Source of the DNA: Diploptera punctata
Taxonomy: Eukaryota; Arthropoda; Insecta; Blattodea; Blaberidae
Direction: 5' to 3'
Assembly: GCA_030220185.1 (NCBI GenBank)
Contig: JASPKZ010010228.1
Location: forward strand, 1-64,000
DNA: 64,000 nt
Made by a program: the position numbers and the translations under genes. The number at the start of each line of letters is the position of its first letter. Positions within the stretch are counted from its first letter, which is position 1. The notes beneath the pieces were generated by a model. It had not been told where the DNA came from. It did no database searches and saw only the letters and a list, made by a program, of their open reading frames with translations. Shown here piece after piece: positions 24,481 through 36,215 of this stretch.

Positions 24481-24919
24481 CAACATCTGTGCCCCTTGAG
24501 CACTGCAGTCATTCATAGAAAAGTTAACGACAGTACTCACTCCATTCCACGCACTTCCCCCTCCACCACATCAAAGATGTTGCCGAATTTCCCCTAAACA
24601 GTATCATGGATCTTGAATATTTAATAATGTCAGGTTCATTATTACTTCTTCATATTTAAGTAGGTCTAATGATGCTGATTGATTTCTATTATTTGCTTAG
24701 TAATATTTTCTTTTACCACTCCGTGCTACAGTGTTTGTGTTGAGTTGACAACACTGGACTGCAAGTGCAAATAACTGTCATCCAAGAAGGCTCAAAATTC
24801 TGAGTAGTGGGAGAGCAAAACAAAGAGAGAGAGTAGGAATGTTGGGAGGGAAATGATTCATTGAGGTAGAAAAGGAATTAGTGTTCAATTTGGATATCTT
24901 ATGGGGGAACAGATCCATT
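24481..24919. mobile_element. TIR element D, copy 2
   Basis: The ends CAACATCTGTGCCCC (24481) and, inverted, CAATGGATCTGTTCCCCC (ending 24919) match the ends of copy 1 at 1207-1521. The internal blocks match copy 1 in reverse orientation. GTCAGAC at 24474-24480 and 24920-24926 is a perfect 7-bp direct repeat, the probable target duplication. It splits the C-terminal region of the RNase H LINE. Confidence 0.7.
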
Positions 24920-25519
24920 GGTCAGACAATATATAGATACAACCTAAATGACTCACCTATGTACCCACTGTGCCAAGCTGAAGAGGAGGATTTAGAACAT
25001 ATTCTGCTGAACTGTACATCCATTAATTGTCATAGATACACTCTATAAAGCCACTATTACCACAAACCTTGGCTTAAATATTTCAATTCATCTTATCCAC
25101 ACTTAAGCTGTGGACTACTGCCGAGCTAGTATACATTTTACATAGGAAAAGTCACTAATCAACTCTTCAAGTAGTGTTTAACTATAAAATTAATTCATGT
25201 CATCAGCTACAGCTGGAAATATATAATGAAGAATGAATGAATGAAAGCCAACAGTGTATGTGACACTACTATCAATATCTGCTTTTGGAAAAAGAATAAA
25301 TCAGTTTGTCATAAATCAGTTAGCTCCATTATCCCGTTTATGCTCAAAATGTTTTAAATTTATTTTTATGTTTATATAAAAGTGTATGTGGGGATAAATA
25401 CTATACTTTAAAATAATTGTTCACTTCTCAGGAAATGACTGTTGTGAAAGCACAACACTATGCAGATTGTATCACTTTTACCACTAAATAAAATGACAGT
25501 GAACACTAATGTTTATTTT

Positions 25520-25602
25520 TTACACACATACACACACACACACACAGATATATATATATATATATATATATTTATTTATTTATTTATTTATTATATAATA
25601 TA
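25520..25602. repeat. compound microsatellite (AC)n(AT)n(TTTA)n
   Basis: An uninterrupted run of AC dinucleotides passes into AT and then TTTA units over about 80 bases. Confidence 0.95.
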
Positions 25603-25975
25603 GAGAGTTCACATCAGGAATGTCACAGTTTATGATATTCTAACAACTTGGAATCATACTGAGAGTTGTAAGGTAATAACTGACGCAACTCACATTATGC
25701 TTTATTTTTTCGATAATATGCTTTATATTTTTATCAAATTATGCTTTGTTTTAAATTTCTTATAAACATAAATAATACATAATTAAATGTCTTTTATATA
25801 CAATTACATAAGTCAAATACTGTTTTTTGTATATCAACTAACTGACATTTTTATCACAAATGTTGGTTTGCAGGATAGGTATTAATGTTTGTAGAAGAAT
25901 TACACTGTAAGCAATCTTTGTCATTAATTCAGATAAGCCTGAAACTTTCTTTGCAAGAATTACAGTATATCAATA
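25603..25975. other. intergenic stretch, nothing recognised
   Basis: AT-rich, no ORF or shared repeat seen up to the piggyBac end. Confidence 0.45.
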
Positions 25976-25979
25976 TTAA

Positions 25980-27301
25980 CACATTGGTGACGGGCAACGG
26001 AGATCTCCGTGTTTAAATGGCCAGCGCTAGATGACCGGTCACGGAGATTTCCATTTTCTATGGCTTTCCTGCCTCTTCGCTATTGAATGAGGCATTCAAT
26101 TTGTTTCTTCTCATTGTGAAATAAATTTAGTTGTTTTTGTACCCCTCTCTTCTCTTTTATGAAATTGCCAACTTTACAGAAAGAGTTGTTTTACAATTTT
26201 ATGACAGACGGCTGGTGAAATATGGAATTTTAGTGTGGGTAGTTAGGCGATTACGGGATACGTATATAACCTGTAAATATATGTTGCAGAGCAGAAAAAT
26301 TAAAAGAAACTCTATTTTGCGTTCTGCAGCAGAATTTATATCTGTGGCATCATGTCCACAGGATAATTATTATAATAGTGTGGCTATAGCTGAAAATTTG
26401 CTCGAAAGAAAGACGAGAGTTTCTGAAGCAATAAAGATTAACAGAGGGCTTCCAAAATCATTTGTGGAAGCAGGAAATAAACTCAAACCAGGAGAAAGTG
26501 TTTTTGTAGTAAGAGGGGGCTTTTGCTACAAACATCGAAAGATAAAAGAGACGTAAGAATGGTTAGCACATTGCATCAGGCAACACGAGAGTGGGAGGAG
26601 TAAAGTTGTAAAAATGCCCTATTGAATACTTCAATATAACAAGTATGTGAATGGCGTAGACAGGGCTGACCAGTACGTATCATATTACTCCATCCTTAGA
26701 AAAATAGTGAAGTGGAGCTAGAAAGTTGCATTGTGGCTTCTGAATTGTGCACTCTTTAATGCTTTTTGGGTCTATAAATTTCAAAATCCTAACAGCAAAA
26801 TGTCAAACAGAAGTTATTTGCTTGAAACAGCCTCTTGTTTGGCAGTCGTGAAATTAGGAAACAGATGACAGGGAAGACGAGGAAAAAACAGAGAGAAAGA
26901 GAAACCACTTCTAGGAGACCACCTCACGACCCCCCAGGGAGGCTAAGACATTAAGAAAAATAATTAACACCAACTGTGATTGGGAAAGAAAAAATACCCT
27001 CCAAACCTTGCCGCATTTTAGTGAATACAAGAAAAGAAACTCGCTACATATGCTCTTTTGCACTGTGCCTTTACGTAAAGGAAAAATGTTCCAACGCTAT
27101 CAAACCCTCAATTTCTACTAGAAGGTCTGGTGAGAACCCTAATAAAGATTTACTTATGCATTATTGTTATTGACTGTAAATATATTGATGTAAAAGCCAC
27201 ACTGTGCTAGCGTGGTTTAAAATTTAAAAGTCCACCCTACTGACAGAAATGTCCGGTCCAGCAGCGGTGGGTGGAACGCAGAGCTGTCGGTCACCAATGT
27301 G
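25980..27301 (+). mobile_element. internally deleted piggyBac-like transposon
   Basis: Both ends survive: TTAA (25976-25979) followed by CACATTGGTGACGGGCA, and GTCGGTCACCAATGTG followed by TTAA (27302-27305). TTAA duplications are the signature of piggyBac. Inside, a 141-codon frame at 26131-26556 holds DNYYNSVAIAENLLERKTRV and RGLPKSFVEAGNKLKPGES. A shifted frame gives EYFNITSM..NGVDRADQYVS near 26640-26675 and ALFNAFWVYKF near 26750. The C-terminal Cys-rich block (KIPSKPCRI, then TRYICSF) is at 26985-27060. The total of about 1.3 kb against a usual 2.3 kb or more, and the lack of the N-terminal and early catalytic region, show a deletion plus frameshifts. Confidence 0.9.
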
Positions 27302-27332
27302 TTAAATGTGTAATTTGTAAAGGTTTCTAATA

Positions 27333-28277
27333 ATAATAAATAAAGCCTGATATGTCCCTTTAGGGCAAAGGCCTCCCTGTACAAGGGTTAAGCTCTATTA
27401 GAGAATGTCACCCGGTGAGCTACTCCATGGTGAGAAGTTGACTTGATGTAGCACTTGGGTTGTATACACTGTCTGTTCTGTGAATAGTTATACACAGTTG
27501 GCTCTCCAACGTTCTCCAGCTTTTCCTACATCTGGCGACTCTGGACCATGTGCCCCTGCTCGTTCTTTGAAGATGTCCGCCCATCGTCGTCTTGGTCTTC
27601 CGCGCTGTCTCTGGCCTGTGTACGGGTCCCACATGGGTTGTTTTTATTGTCCACCTGTTCTTCCTGTATTCTTGCGACGTGGCCTCCCCACTTCCATTTT
27701 TTTCCTGATGGTTGTTGTGCAGGGATCAGTTGTTGAGGAATCGCTTGAAGTGTTGTATTCGAGATTCTGTCCTTCAGAGTTATGCCTAAGCTTTTCCTCT
27801 CCATGTTTCCTTTGGCATACTTGGAGTGTGTAGGTGCTTCATTTGGCAGTAAGATTCCAATTTTGGCACCCATATAACAGTGTTGGTGAAGGACACCAGG
27901 TGTAGTGTTTCCATTTTGAGTTTCCGGTTGAGTGACTTGTCCAGCAGTATAAATTTCAGTGACCAGAACGCCTTCCAGGGTGAGATTCTCTTCTTCTGCT
28001 TATTTCCTTCTCTACTTTCTGATGGAAGGAGAGTAGTTGTCCTAAGTATATGTACTCGCTTACATATTGAGATCCATTCCATCGACTTGATTGGTTTTTT
28101 CCGGACCATTAGACATAATTGTGTGTCTTGCTTTTTGTTCATCGAAAGGCCTGCAATTTTGCTAGTTTCTGAGAGCTCTTGTAGCATTGATTGGAGTTGT
28201 TTAGGGGGATCTGGCGAACAATACCACGTCGTCAGCGAATCTTAAGTTGGATAGCTGCTCCAGTTATATTTATCTGG
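27333..28277 (-). mobile_element. RTE-type LINE 3' fragment (family E)
   Basis: The minus strand starts just upstream of the palm motif RFADDVVLFA (FADD at 28228-28239) and continues through LQELSETSKIAGLSMNKK near 28160 to the C-terminal block KWKWGGHVARIQEEQ near 27700, in the style of RTE elements. It ends in an ATTATTATTA tail at about 27333. AGGTTTCTAATA at 27321-27332 and 28278-28289 is a perfect 12-bp target duplication. It is 5'-truncated at insertion, with a few frameshifts. Confidence 0.85.
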
Positions 28278-28289
28278 AGGTTTCTAATA

Positions 28290-29485
28290 GTTTTAGGTAA
28301 TTCACTACTTTTGTTTTCGTAATATAGGACGGTAGGTTATAGGATATGCATGTAGGAGCATTATACACATACATTTGATATTGATCTCAAAGTAATTTAA
28401 AATTTACAGCAGTTTAGTTAAATAAATAATTTGAAAATTAGCAATGGCTGATCATTGTGATATATTGAATGTTTATAGTTGTTTAGCGTGATTCAGGTAC
28501 CAGTGACGAACTCCTTTTTCTGAATAAGCTGCTTACCAAGACATCATCTTCTCCACTTCTAAATACAAATTTATGTATCTGAAGACAATTGTCTACCACA
28601 TTAGATTATGATGTCGTGCCAAAATCATCATCCCATGTTTTCATTAGATTTCTATGTCATTGGGGCAAATATGAACACATCTAAGCTATTTATAGTATTA
28701 TACGTTTATCAACCTCTTTCAATTTTCTTTGAAATCAGATTTTAGAAATGAATTGCATTCATAGAATGTGTCATATGTGCTTAGATATTAAGAAAACTTC
28801 TAAAAAAAGCAATAAAATATGTGCTACGTAAATGTATTTAAATAGCATGGGGTAGTGCCAAATATAAATTACACTAATACTAAATACACTACAAAAAATC
28901 ATTCAAATACGTGTTATTCTGCTTGAGATTTTACCTTTCATGTGAATAATTGTACATTGTGTTATTTCCTATCTACATAACTTAATTGTACATCATTTTT
29001 TTTCATGCTGAAGGAATCTAAAATTTAACCTTTCACTGTAATTTACATGTAAAGACGAATAAGGCTATTACTAACACACATTCTATACTACATAAACATT
29101 CTTATATTGAAAAATAAAAAAGGAATGGTCATTTCTGTTGTTGTCTAAAGGCTGTGCTAATTATAATCACAGAAACATACAGATGACAGTTGTGAAGAAT
29201 GCACAATAGCTATATATATTAATTAAGGTAAAAGATCTACATATTCAAAAGAGCGAAAGAAGAAGAAATTGATGAATTTTGAAATTCCCAGTGAGAATGA
29301 TCTGGTTCGAGGTTTTTAGTCAGCCAATGGAAGGAGCGAAGGACAGCTCTTCAAGATGACAGAACAACGGTCGTGACGATACTGAGGATGGTACAGAAAC
29401 TATGTTCCGAAACTAGTTTATAGTCAATAAGAAGAACAATATGAGGTGAGTGATAAAAAATTCTACCTTAATGAATATACCTCAT
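28290..29485. other. intergenic stretch, nothing recognised
   Basis: AT-rich; no ORF above 60 codons and no shared repeat recognised. Confidence 0.5.
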
Positions 29486-29494
29486 AGTGAGAAT

Positions 29495-32048
29495 GCAAAA
29501 AGTGGGGCGGGAAGATATATTCAAACCAACAATAGGCAAATTCAGTCTTCATGAAGATAGTAACGACAACGGGGTTAGATTAGTCACATTTGCCACATCA
29601 AAGAATCTCATTGTTAAGAGCACAACATTTCAGCATAAGGATATTCATAAATACACTGGACGTCCCCAGATGGAGAAACTCGGAACCAGATAGATCATGT
29701 ATTAGTGGATAAACGCTGGCACAGTAGCATCATTGATGTTAGATCAGTTAGAGGGACAGACTGCAATTCGGATCATCATCTGGTCAGAGTGAAAATCAGA
29801 CAACGGCTATCGCTTTTGAGAGGAACGAACGCTAAAGATGATTCTGTAAAATATGAATTAAAAAACTTGAAAAATGATGAAATGCGGCAAGAATAAACCA
29901 AATCAAAATAGCTAATAGATTTGAAGTACTGGAATCTTCAGATGACAATGTGGCAAAACGAAGAAGAAACTGATATAAATAAAGAATGGGAGGCTATAAG
30001 AGATACTATTAAATTGTCAGCATCAGAAAGCATTGGTTGTTTAAAAAAGAGGCAAAACAAGAAAATGGTTTGATGAGGAATGTGCCGACATTGTAAAGAA
30101 AAGAAAGCTAGCAAAAATGAAATGGTTACATGAGCCAAATGAGGTAAATTTAGAGCAATTGGGTAGTGTTAGAAGGGAAACCACCAAGTTACTAAAGAGT
30201 TAAAAAGAGGGAATATTTGAGAGAGAAGATTAATGATCTTGAAATGAATGCAAAAAAATAGTAACATTAGAGAATTATATCAGGGAATTAGGATAGAGAA
30301 GAAGGGGTTTCAGGCTTAGAACAAACATAATTCGGAATGAAAATGGGGATATGATTGCAGATTCTAGGAGTATATTAAATAGATGGAAAGGTTACTTTAA
30401 TCAGCTATTAAATGTACATACAGAACAGGACATTGAGGAGGATAAGTTACAGACAGCAGAATGCTAGTCGCAGAGCCAAGTGCATTAGAGGTTGAAATGG
30501 CGATTGAAAAATTGAAGATGTATAAAAGCATCAGGTTCAGATGAGATCCCAGCAGAACTGATAAAATCAGGGGGAGAGAAAATTGATGGACAAGATACGC
30601 TGGTTGCTTAGTATGATTTGGGAAAAAGAAGCTCTTCCAGATGAATGGAAGGAATCAATTATCTTACCAATTTATAAGAAAGGAGATAAAACTGATTGCA
30701 ACAACTACAGGGGCATCTCATTACTTTCAACTTCGTACAAAATTCTAACAAATATATTAGTAAGCAGACTTACTCCCTATATTGATGACATTCTAGGAGA
30801 TCATCAATGTGCATTTAGAAGAAACAGGTCTACAACAGATCAGATTTTCAGTATAAGACAGATTTTAGAGAAGAAATGGGAATATAATGGTACTGTACAT
30901 CAACTATATGTAGACTTCAAAAAAGCATATGATTCAATTAAGAGGGAGAAGTTATATAGTATCTCCTGGAGTTCGGAATTCCTAAAAAGTTGGTTAGACT
31001 TATACGAATGTGTCTAAATGGCTCAAAGAGTAGGGTGCGTGTAGGCAAACAGTTTTCAGACACTTTTGAAATCCAGAATGGGTTGAAGCAAGGAGATGCA
31101 CTATCTCCTCTACTATTTAATTTTGTACTAGAGCATGCCATTAAATCTTAGAGAATGAGGAAGGCTTACAACTCAATGGTATTAATAAGCTGTTAGTTTA
31201 TGCTGATGATGTAGTACTACTGGCCGATAGCGAGGAGATACTAAAGGCCAACACGCACACACTATTGAGTAACACTAAGAAATTAGGACTGGAAGTAAAT
31301 ATCAGTAAAACTAAATATATGGTCACACGTAGAAATTCAGTATATAATGGAAATGGACAGCTAATGACAAATGAGGGAAATTTTGAGGAAAGTGGCTGAA
31401 TTCAAATACCTAGGAACAATAATCACAAATAGGAATGAGATGCACAAAGAAATTAAACATAGGCTCAATTCTGGAAATGAGCTTGCTAGTTATGCATTTG
31501 CAGAGACTTTTGATTGTCAAACTCCTTCAAAAAACGTAAAGCTGAAAATTATATAAAAACTATTATTCTAACCAGTTATATTATATGGGTGCGAAACATG
31601 GACTCTTACTTTAAGGGAGGAAAGGAGATTACGAGTATTTGAGAATAAAGTTCTTAGGAAAATTTTTGGACCAAAGAGAGATGAACAGACAGATGAATGG
31701 AGAAGACTACATAACAATGAACTACATGGTCTTTATAGGAAGCCAGATATAATAAGAACAGTTAAGTCTCGTAGACTGCGATGGGCAGGACATGTTGCAC
31801 GTATGGGGAATGAAAGACTTGCATGGAAGCTTCTTGTAGGAGACAGCCAGTAGGGAAAGCAGCCCAGTTGGTAGACCAAGAATGAGGTGGGAGAACAACA
31901 TTAACTATGATTTGAGGGAAGTAGATTATACAGGGAATGATTGGAAAGCATTAGCTCAGGATAGGGATGTATGGAGAGCTTATGTCCGCGCGGCCATGAA
32001 CCTTCGGGTTCGATAGTGCCAGTGAGTAAGTAAGTAAGTAAGTAAGTA
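29495..32048 (+). mobile_element. family A 5'-truncated copy (A4)
   Basis: It starts inside the endonuclease (KVGREDIFKPTIGKFSLHED) and continues with NQIDHVLVDKRWHSSI near 29690, CNSDHHLVRVKI near 29762, the RT (ASGSDEIPAEL, CAFRRNRSTTDQIFSIRQIL near 30808, YADDVVLLADSEE near 31200) and RRLRWAGHVARMGNER near 31770, ending in (TAAG)n at 32025-32050. AGTGAGAAT at 29486-29494 and 32049-32057 is a 9-bp target duplication partly merged with the tail. About a dozen frameshifts split the reading frame. It keeps a 120-base segment (30231-30350) that copy A5 lacks. Confidence 0.9.
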
Positions 32049-32057
32049 AGTGAGAAT

Positions 32058-33425
32058 TCCTAAAAACAAGTAGGTAATATATGTGTTAGCCTCAGTCAGA
32101 GGGATTGAAACTCTGACACTGGTGACAACAATCTGCATAATTATCATTTTAAAGTGGAATTTTATCATAAGGTTACCAGCTAGAGAAACAGAATACCTCT
32201 CTACAATTCCATACTGTCTTATTATTGATTGGGAAAATAAATATAGTTTCTTTGAATTATTAAAAAAATGATTTAGTAATGGTCTTATTAGGAAAAATAA
32301 AAATATATAAAATAATAATTGCTGATATCATGCAATTGAACTGATTGTTGCTGAGAGTCGGTGTGATTGTAGGAAAAACATTATTTTTGAAGGAAAGGAC
32401 AAATCATATATAAGGTATATATATAATATAATATATATCATAATATATATTTAAAAATTAATATTGTTCAACTATATTGTGAAGCCAGGAAGAATCGAAG
32501 GTATTAAACCCAACAATATGAAATGAGTGGTGTAGGTGAAAAACTTGACCTCCCACTATTTCAATAAAAAAAGCTACATTTTCAAACTCTTTATTAAGTT
32601 TCGAAACATTTTGTTCTTTTAAAAAAAATATATATCAAATTCCTTTCTGAATAGTAGTGAAAGGAGAAAAATTAAACAGGTTTATGACACACATATCAAT
32701 ATTTAATCTCAATATCTCGGTAAAAAACATTTTGTAGTTTGTCAAGTATTTCACCTACTTCCCTCAAATATCTTTATTCAATAAATTAATCTCCTTGACT
32801 GCTTGTAAGCAGCTGAAATTCCCTTATCTACAATGAAAATAATATATTTCTAAAGAACTATTTAAATTAATTCATCATATTTATTAATGAAAGATGTAGC
32901 TATTTTAAATTTCACATCTGGAATCTTCATTTATCTCTGGTAGGCAATGTGTAGTTTTGTTTAGATAAATGATTTGAATTGATGTTATATGAAGTGATCA
33001 TTGTGGTTGGTCGTTCATGATGATGTGAAAATTTTCTCTAGTGCAACCTTATGACAAGTACACTGTAGATAGATTATGATTTCAATTGTTTGCAGGTGTA
33101 TTTAATGAAATATGTGATGTGTGAGGAATATTTCAATTGCAAAAACATGTGTAAGTGTAGTGTTTGTTAAAGTGCCATTTGTTTTTGTGAATGTGATGCA
33201 GGATTATATTTTTCTTTCTGAATCCTCTGATCTGGGATCATGTTAAAGTTGTAGCTTAAGTAATATTGTTTGTTGTGATGAAGTGTAAGGAAATAACACA
33301 TGTAATCCCCTCGGCCTAACTCTGGTACCAACAAACTGTGTTCATTTTAATAGTGAAATTTTACTCAAATTCGATCCCAAAGGGTTGCAAGTTGTATATT
33401 CTTTCTTACAAGAGGCATACTTCAC
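32058..33425. other. intergenic stretch, nothing recognised
   Basis: AT-rich with a short TATA-rich run at 32405-32450. No coding signal was recognised. Confidence 0.5.
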
Positions 33426-33479
33426 GCTAAGAAATGATATATATATTTATAACATATTTAATGTATATATGTATGTATA

Positions 33480-36176
33480 TATCATGAATAAGAAAGTTAT
33501 TTTGGGTTTTCCGCGTCTTGGATTCAAGTTCGGCCCCTGGCCATGACTCCGACGTTTCGGCCTGAGCCCACATGCCATTATCAAGGAATGATAAGTTCGA
33601 GTCACAGTGTTTAGGTCTTATATAATTAAACAAATAGAGTTTTCGCTGTGGTCCGTTTGCGAAGACGTTTACACCCATCCAAGTTTTAGTTCTTATGTAG
33701 GTTAAACACACTTCAGTTTTTCAGTGTGGTCCGTTTCCGAAGCCGTGCACCCATACAAAGTTCAGTTCTTATGTGGTTAACCACCTTCAGTTTTCAGGTG
33801 TGGTTCGTTTCGGAAGCCGTACACCCATCCATCGACCACGCTCGATGTTGCCCAACCGTGGTTTTCTTCGTATCTTCTTCGCTGTTCTAGGGATGACATG
33901 GTGAGCAGCGAGAGCAGTTTTCCATGTAGATGATAATCTTTGGGCATCATCTGGGTGTTCATAGTATGTGGCCTTTTTTCAATCTCTATTGCTTCTCTGT
34001 AGATTTTGATTCTCATGATCTATTTTAGCCAACATTCTAGATCCGGTGAGGTCAATATTGTGACCCCTCTGTTTCATATGTTGCACGAGAGTTGATGTAG
34101 GTTCTTGACGATTTATTGCAGCCTTATGTTCTTGAATTCGGCAGGAAATTCGTCTGTTGGTACGTCCTAACATACGTTTGTTCGCGAGAGGTGCAAGGGA
34201 TCTCATAGATGCCTTGTTGATTCCTAGAGGTATATTATCGTTAGCACACCTAGTAAATGGGAGATGGTGTTGTCTCCCGAGTGAAATATAGTTTTTAATT
34301 GATGTTTTTTGTATGTACTCGGCTTATTTTATATCCGTATGCCTTGCACATATGGTAAGAGGCAGTGCCTAAGGTCTGCTCTTTCTCTCCGGTATGTGCT
34401 TGGTGCGTTTCCTGCTCGTTTAACACTCTTTTTTCACAGCATTGTTCAGGGATAACCATTTGCTAGAAAGTGCCCGTTTCAGTTGTTTTTCTTCTTCATG
34501 AAGATGATCTTGGTCTGTAAGGTCGCAGTGATGCGGATGACGAGAGTGTTGATTACTGAATTTTTTGTGGCCGGGTGATGTGTGATGCGGCGTTCAAATA
34601 TCTAATCACTAGGAGTACCTTTCCGGGATACTGTGTGTGCTGAATCTTGCCCTATTCAGGTCTTTTTTTTTTTCCTTATCACAAGTACACATCTAGAAAT
34701 GGTAGTCGCTGTTCTTGTTCAACTTCCATAGTGAATTTGATTCTGATCATGTTGGCTGTTTAAGTGTCGTCCAGGAATTTCGTTGAGAGCTGATCTAAAA
34801 CCGTTGCGCCAGAGTTACAAAGTATCACTCACGTATCTTAACGCATAGTTTTTGCTCAAGTGTTGAAGATTCAATGGCCTTTCTTTCTAAACAAGCAATA
34901 AATAATTAGAGATAACGGCGAAAGAGGCAATCCCATTGGTGCTCCTTGTACTTGTTTATACATCTGCCTCCTTTGTACCTGAAGTAGGGTGTATTTAAAA
35001 CAATGCTGAGCTCACTCAATGATTGTAGCTGCTGGTGGCTTGATCTCTGATTTGATGAATTCTATAGCTTTGTTGACAGGTACTTGAGTGAACAGAGAAA
35101 CACACACATCAAAGCTTACTAGAAGATCGTCAGGTTGGATTTCTTGATTCTGAAGATGTAGGAAATGTTCAGCGCATTCTTCAACATAAGAATCACCTTC
35201 TTCTGCGTATGGTTGAAAATATTTAGCTATGTTTTGCAGTGGTGAAGCCAATGGAGCTACACGATGGGTCGAAGAGAATATCAGCTTTGTGGATTTTTAG
35301 GAGGGCCCGTAGATTTTTGGGCAAAATGAAGATTTCTCTCGTGGTATTAGTCGCCTCTACAACTCTTCATCTATAGGTTTATCAAGATTCTTCTTCTTCG
35401 TTGTTTCCTCTCAAGTACGTCGTAGGATCACTGGTGCGGGGTTTGTAGGCTTTCAGAATTAAAAGGGCTGTCATCTTCAAATCGTAGAGTCGGCCGAATT
35501 CATCTCAATGGTGGCATTTCCTTTGTCAGCTTGGTAAAATAATTATGTCAGTATTGTGACGAAGGTCTTTTAGTGCTCTGATTTCTTCTCATGACATATT
35601 CTTTCTAGGACGGGTTGATTTTCTAAGTATACCACAAGGTTCTTGTCATATTATTTCTGCTTCATTTTGGGAAAGTTTGGCCCAATAGACTTTCAAACTT
35701 GCCGTAATGATTGTCTCCACTTGGAATACGGAGATGGGTGACAAAGCAAATTAAATCCTTTGGCCAAGGCAGAGATAGCAGCAGGAGGCTGTAGGATTTT
35801 GGTTAGATATGTTGTGTAGTACCACCTTGTTCTAATTGAGTGATCTGGTGTGTGGAAGCCACTGGTTTTTGTTTCTTGTATATAATGCCTCAAATTTATT
35901 AATTTGTCTTGCGGTAGTTAGGCTGGTGTTTAGTTGCAGAACGTTGATTGGTGAGATCATCTAACGAACTCAATAGAAGTGGATGTAGGGTTGACAATAG
36001 TCTCATATGGATTTCCATTAAGGCCACACACTGACCTCGTCAATCAATTCGTACCTGATGTGTGTGTATTCGTTCCCTCACAAGTGCTAGGCTGGCTTTA
36101 TTGAGAATCTCTTCGTGATTTCAGTTTTCCTTGTGATAAGACGACGTGTTGTTACTGGAACTCTATTGAAGTATAT

Positions 36177-36178
<2 letters not shown>
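33480..36178 (-). mobile_element. near-complete Penelope-like element with GIY-YIG domain
   Basis: Read on the minus strand: an N-terminal region with LQPPAAISALAKGFNLLCH near 35800, QADKGNATI near 35530, the RT block LLVSFDVCVSLFTQVPV near 35130, GAPMGLPLSP near 34935 and the palm motif, here YVSDT (34821-34835) where PLEs have YVDD. Then come GIYEIPC near 34210 and TYVGRTNRRISCRIQEHKAA, a GIY-YIG endonuclease, and KRPHTMNTQ near 33965. PLEs use a telomerase-related RT fused to GIY-YIG. Frameshifts and the Asp-to-Ser change make it inactive. A 72-base tandem repeat follows the coding region. TA-rich sequence at 36179-36209 marks the 5' edge. Confidence 0.85.
33613..33832 (-). repeat. three-unit minisatellite in the PLE 3' region
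   Basis: About three tandem units of about 72 bases share GTTCTTATGTNGGTTAA, then CTTCAGTTTTCAG and TGTGGTCCGTTTCCGAAGCC, with CACCCATCCA near the end of each. Each unit differs from the next at about a tenth or more of positions. They sit just downstream of the GIY-YIG coding end. Confidence 0.85.

Positions 36179-36209
<31 letters not shown>
36179..36209. repeat. (TA)n microsatellite
   Basis: About 15 TA units at the 5' edge of the PLE. Confidence 0.95.

Positions 36210-36215
<6 letters not shown>

Larger units (their letters stand above)
23545..25260 (+). mobile_element. RNase H LINE, 3' part (family C-like), twice interrupted
   Basis: Blocks in order are SCSSLDTELVAIEAAIQYAS near 23645 (start of RNase H), WIPSHCG-like and GNEMADNIAETATKL at 23820-23902, LISLNKAIASINTQ just before the SINE at 23959, then FTNNWTNKCLTSENGKT after it. 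Further on, FASRAIIGQIVTN near 24422 precedes element D2, and IYRYNLNDSPMYPLCQAEEE follows it near 24930, a C-terminal Cys-rich block seen in Jockey/I LINEs with RNase H. Stops are frequent. Homology fades near 25260 in an AATGAATGAATGA tail. Wording differs from the 5.6-9.9 kb copy, so it is a related but distinct family. Confidence 0.75.

Noticed and set aside
27480..28245. Plus-strand frames of about 120 codons
   Set aside because: They are antisense to the family E LINE, whose minus-strand translation has the FADDVV and GGHVAR blocks.
33613..33832. CRISPR-like array
   Set aside because: Adjacent diverged units with no unique spacers, inside a retroelement in eukaryotic DNA; it is a minisatellite.
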